A stretch of DNA of 64,000 bases from an uncultured Bacteroides sp. (GTDB lineage Bacteria; Bacteroidota; Bacteroidia; Bacteroidales; Bacteroidaceae): assembly GCA_902388495.1 (NCBI GenBank), contig CABMPP010000022.1, forward strand, positions 3,134 through 67,133. The letters run 5' to 3'. Positions 62,484 through 64,000 of this stretch are shown piece after piece. Within the stretch, counting starts at the first letter, position 1; each line of letters starts with the position of its first letter. The position numbers and the translations under genes are program-made. Under the pieces are notes generated by a model, which worked only from the letters and a program-made list of their open reading frames with translations, had not been told where the DNA came from and ran no database searches.

Positions 62484-64000
62484 TCATGACTTCTCTGCAA
62501 CCACCAGTTCCCATCCTTTAAAGACCAAAGTGATAAACCCCAGTTCCGTATGCCCTTTGGTGCGAAGCACCTTCTCATCCGCCGCATAGCGTTTCAGTTG
62601 TTCGGCAGCTTCCTGCTTCAACAATGCGATATCCGCTTCCGAAGCATCACGCCGTGCATACTTCACTTCCACGATATAGCTGTAGGCAATCTCCGGCTGA
62701 TGCAACAAGTCTGGCATCATGTAGAAGTCCGCATAGCCTTTGGAAGACTCATGTTCGGGGAAGAGTACATAGCCTTGTGTCAATCCCAAATAGGCCAGCA
62801 GGAAACCTTTTACATGTGCTTCTCCCTCGATGAACTCACGAATAGCGCTCTGACGTTCCAATTCTCCGGCAAAGAAGCGGAAGACGGGCTCCCATTCGCC
62901 ACGGAGAGCCATCTTCTTCACCAAACCGGAGAAAGAAGAAAGATCCAAATCGAACATATTTGCTTCGCGGTAGGCTTCTACTAAATAGGTATAAAGCTGT
63001 TCACGTACAGTCAAGTTTGGAATGCCAAGAACGGCACTTCCGAAATCGGTACCTTGTATAGAAAGCATTCCGAAGTAGAACAGCAGGCTCTTGAAATTCT
63101 CCGTATCAGTCATCTTTTCAGCTGGGAAGGAAGTGGAAATTTGTGCCGTAGTGCTGCCCTCCGCCACAATCTGCTGGATGATAGAGGCATTCGCACCAAA
63201 CGTCTTATCTATTTGTACCAGATGACGGAGCTTGTTGTAATCCGTACGGATATTGTTGTCGACCATCATTTTGGGAGCTTTGCCCAATTGCAGATAACTG
63301 TTAAGAAAATAAAGTGTCATATCCGAATTGTACATCCGCTCTTCTAAACGATCTTCCGAGAAGCAGTAATTATCATACCACGGCTTCATAATCTCCAACA
63401 GTCCTTCCACCGTAACGTCCTCCGGCAGTGCGTCTTCATCCTTATAATAAGTAATCATTTCCCTTACTTCATCCTCACTGAATCCGATAATGCTGTTGAA
63501 CTGCGGCAGCATGCTGATGTTCGTTCCGATATTGAATCCACTCGTCACATCGTCCATCGTTATGGGGCTGACGCCTGTAATGAAAAGCCGTTCCACCGCA
63601 GCACCGGCGTTGGAAGTAGACTCCTTAATGTTATTAAAGAAACCACGGATAAAGCCTTCACCGTGCGTCTTTTCCCGGTAGCGTTCCTGGCCGTAGGAAG
63701 AAAGAATGGTATTGGTGAAATTGTCGTACTCGTCAATCAGCAGGTAAATACGCGGGCAGTCCGTGCGGCTGATATATTCCTTGAGGGCCGCCAACATTTG
63801 CCGCGGGTTGGTCTCGTCAGGTTTGACAACCTTCCAGATATCACTGCCCAACAGACGCTCATATTTCAGGATGAAATTCTTCATCACCATGCAGCAATAC
63901 TCGCAGAACGACTTCTCCACGTCCTCCAGTTTTGAACTGATAGCTGAGAAGTTGAAGCGCAGAACCATATACCGGTTATGCCACTTTGTCGGATGCTGTC
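62484..64000 (-). CDS. AAA-ATPase-like / PD-(D/E)XK nuclease family protein (5' end outside window)
   Basis: At least 505 codons. The frame stays open through the right edge: the residues before Met at 63968 read QHPTKWHNRY, which continues the family's conserved ...KW..RYMVLRFNFS start, so the gene begins beyond 64000. The AAA-ATPase-like domain (PF09820 type) is seen from its Walker B-like IYLLIDEYDNFTN, followed by FITGVSPITMDDVTSGFNIGTNIS and PWYDNYCFSED. The C-terminal PD-(D/E)XK nuclease-like domain (PF08011 type) has KGYADFYMMPD and YIVEVKYARRDASEADIALLKQEAAEQLKRY. These are common multi-copy Bacteroides genes of uncertain function. Confidence 0.9.
   Translation of the reverse strand, partial: QHPTKWHNRYMVLRFNFSAISSKLEDVEKSFCEYCCMVMKNFILKYERLLGSDIWKVVKPDETNPRQMLAALKEYISRTDCPRIYLLIDEYDNFTNTILSSYGQERYREKTHGEGFIRGFFNNIKESTSNAGAAVERLFITGVSPITMDDVTSGFNIGTNISMLPQFNSIIGFSEDEVREMITYYKDEDALPEDVTVEGLLEIMKPWYDNYCFSEDRLEERMYNSDMTLYFLNSYLQLGKAPKMMVDNNIRTDYNKLRHLVQIDKTFGANASIIQQIVAEGSTTAQISTSFPAEKMTDTENFKSLLFYFGMLSIQGTDFGSAVLGIPNLTVREQLYTYLVEAYREANMFDLDLSSFSGLVKKMALRGEWEPVFRFFAGELERQSAIREFIEGEAHVKGFLLAYLGLTQGYVLFPEHESSKGYADFYMMPDLLHQPEIAYSYIVEVKYARRDASEADIALLKQEAAEQLKRYAADEKVLRTKGHTELGFITLVFKGWELVVAEKS

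Overview
The window looks like a chromosomal segment of a gut Bacteroides (order Bacteroidales); the species cannot be fixed from this sequence. The evidence is SusC/SusD pairs, ECF sigma/FecR switches, FimB/fimbrillin lipoproteins, BspA-type leucine-rich repeats, DUF1599 and BT_3928-family genes, and several exact matches to the Bacteroides -7 promoter box TAnnTTTG. Left to right it falls into four blocks.

(1) 1-14.4 kb holds housekeeping genes. There is the end of an unknown gene, a small lipoprotein and an OmpA-like porin. A leftward operon follows (DUF1599, BT_3928/DoxX protein, tpiA, SPOR protein, folE), then an M23/LysM peptidase. A second leftward operon carries pdxJ, exbB, exbD, tonB, a DJ-1 protein, ispD and recG. 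nadK faces it from a divergent promoter.

(2) 14.4-40.4 kb is a polysaccharide (or glycoside) utilisation locus. An ECF sigma/FecR pair precedes a run of secreted enzymes: GH36-like, two GH2, a catalytic-domain-less GH35 C-terminal module, and three GH3 in a row, one with a PA14 insert. A second, divergent ECF sigma/FecR pair leads into SusC, SusD and a GH105-DUF4832 fusion, and a strong terminator closes the locus. Galactosidase, glucuronidase, glucosidase and unsaturated-uronyl hydrolase folds together suggest a decorated, uronate-containing plant glycan, but the substrate is not readable from sequence.

(3) 40.5-57.7 kb is a surface-adhesin island. It has a FimB/Mfa2-like protein, a small membrane protein, a two-domain fimbrillin, two giant fimbrillin-LRR lipoproteins, a DUF6261-like protein, a DUF3791-DUF3990-DUF3791 cassette, a GLUG-repeat fimbrillin-like lipoprotein and a further accessory lipoprotein. 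From about 43 kb the DNA becomes extremely C-rich on the + strand, unlike its neighbours. The island also carries a dispersed family of GC-rich hairpin repeats; copies lie between genes and, strikingly, in frame inside one of the adhesin genes. A 41-bp tandem repeat lies in the same island.

(4) 57.7-64 kb returns to ordinary composition: a tricorn-like S41 protease, malate dehydrogenase and the 3' part of an AAA-ATPase/PD-(D/E)XK protein that runs off the window.

The most promising less-described items are the in-frame repeat invasion of the adhesin gene, the ADP-ribosyltransferase-like DUF3990 cassette flanked by two DUF3791 genes, the free-standing GH35 beta-sandwich protein, and the GH105-DUF4832 fusion.
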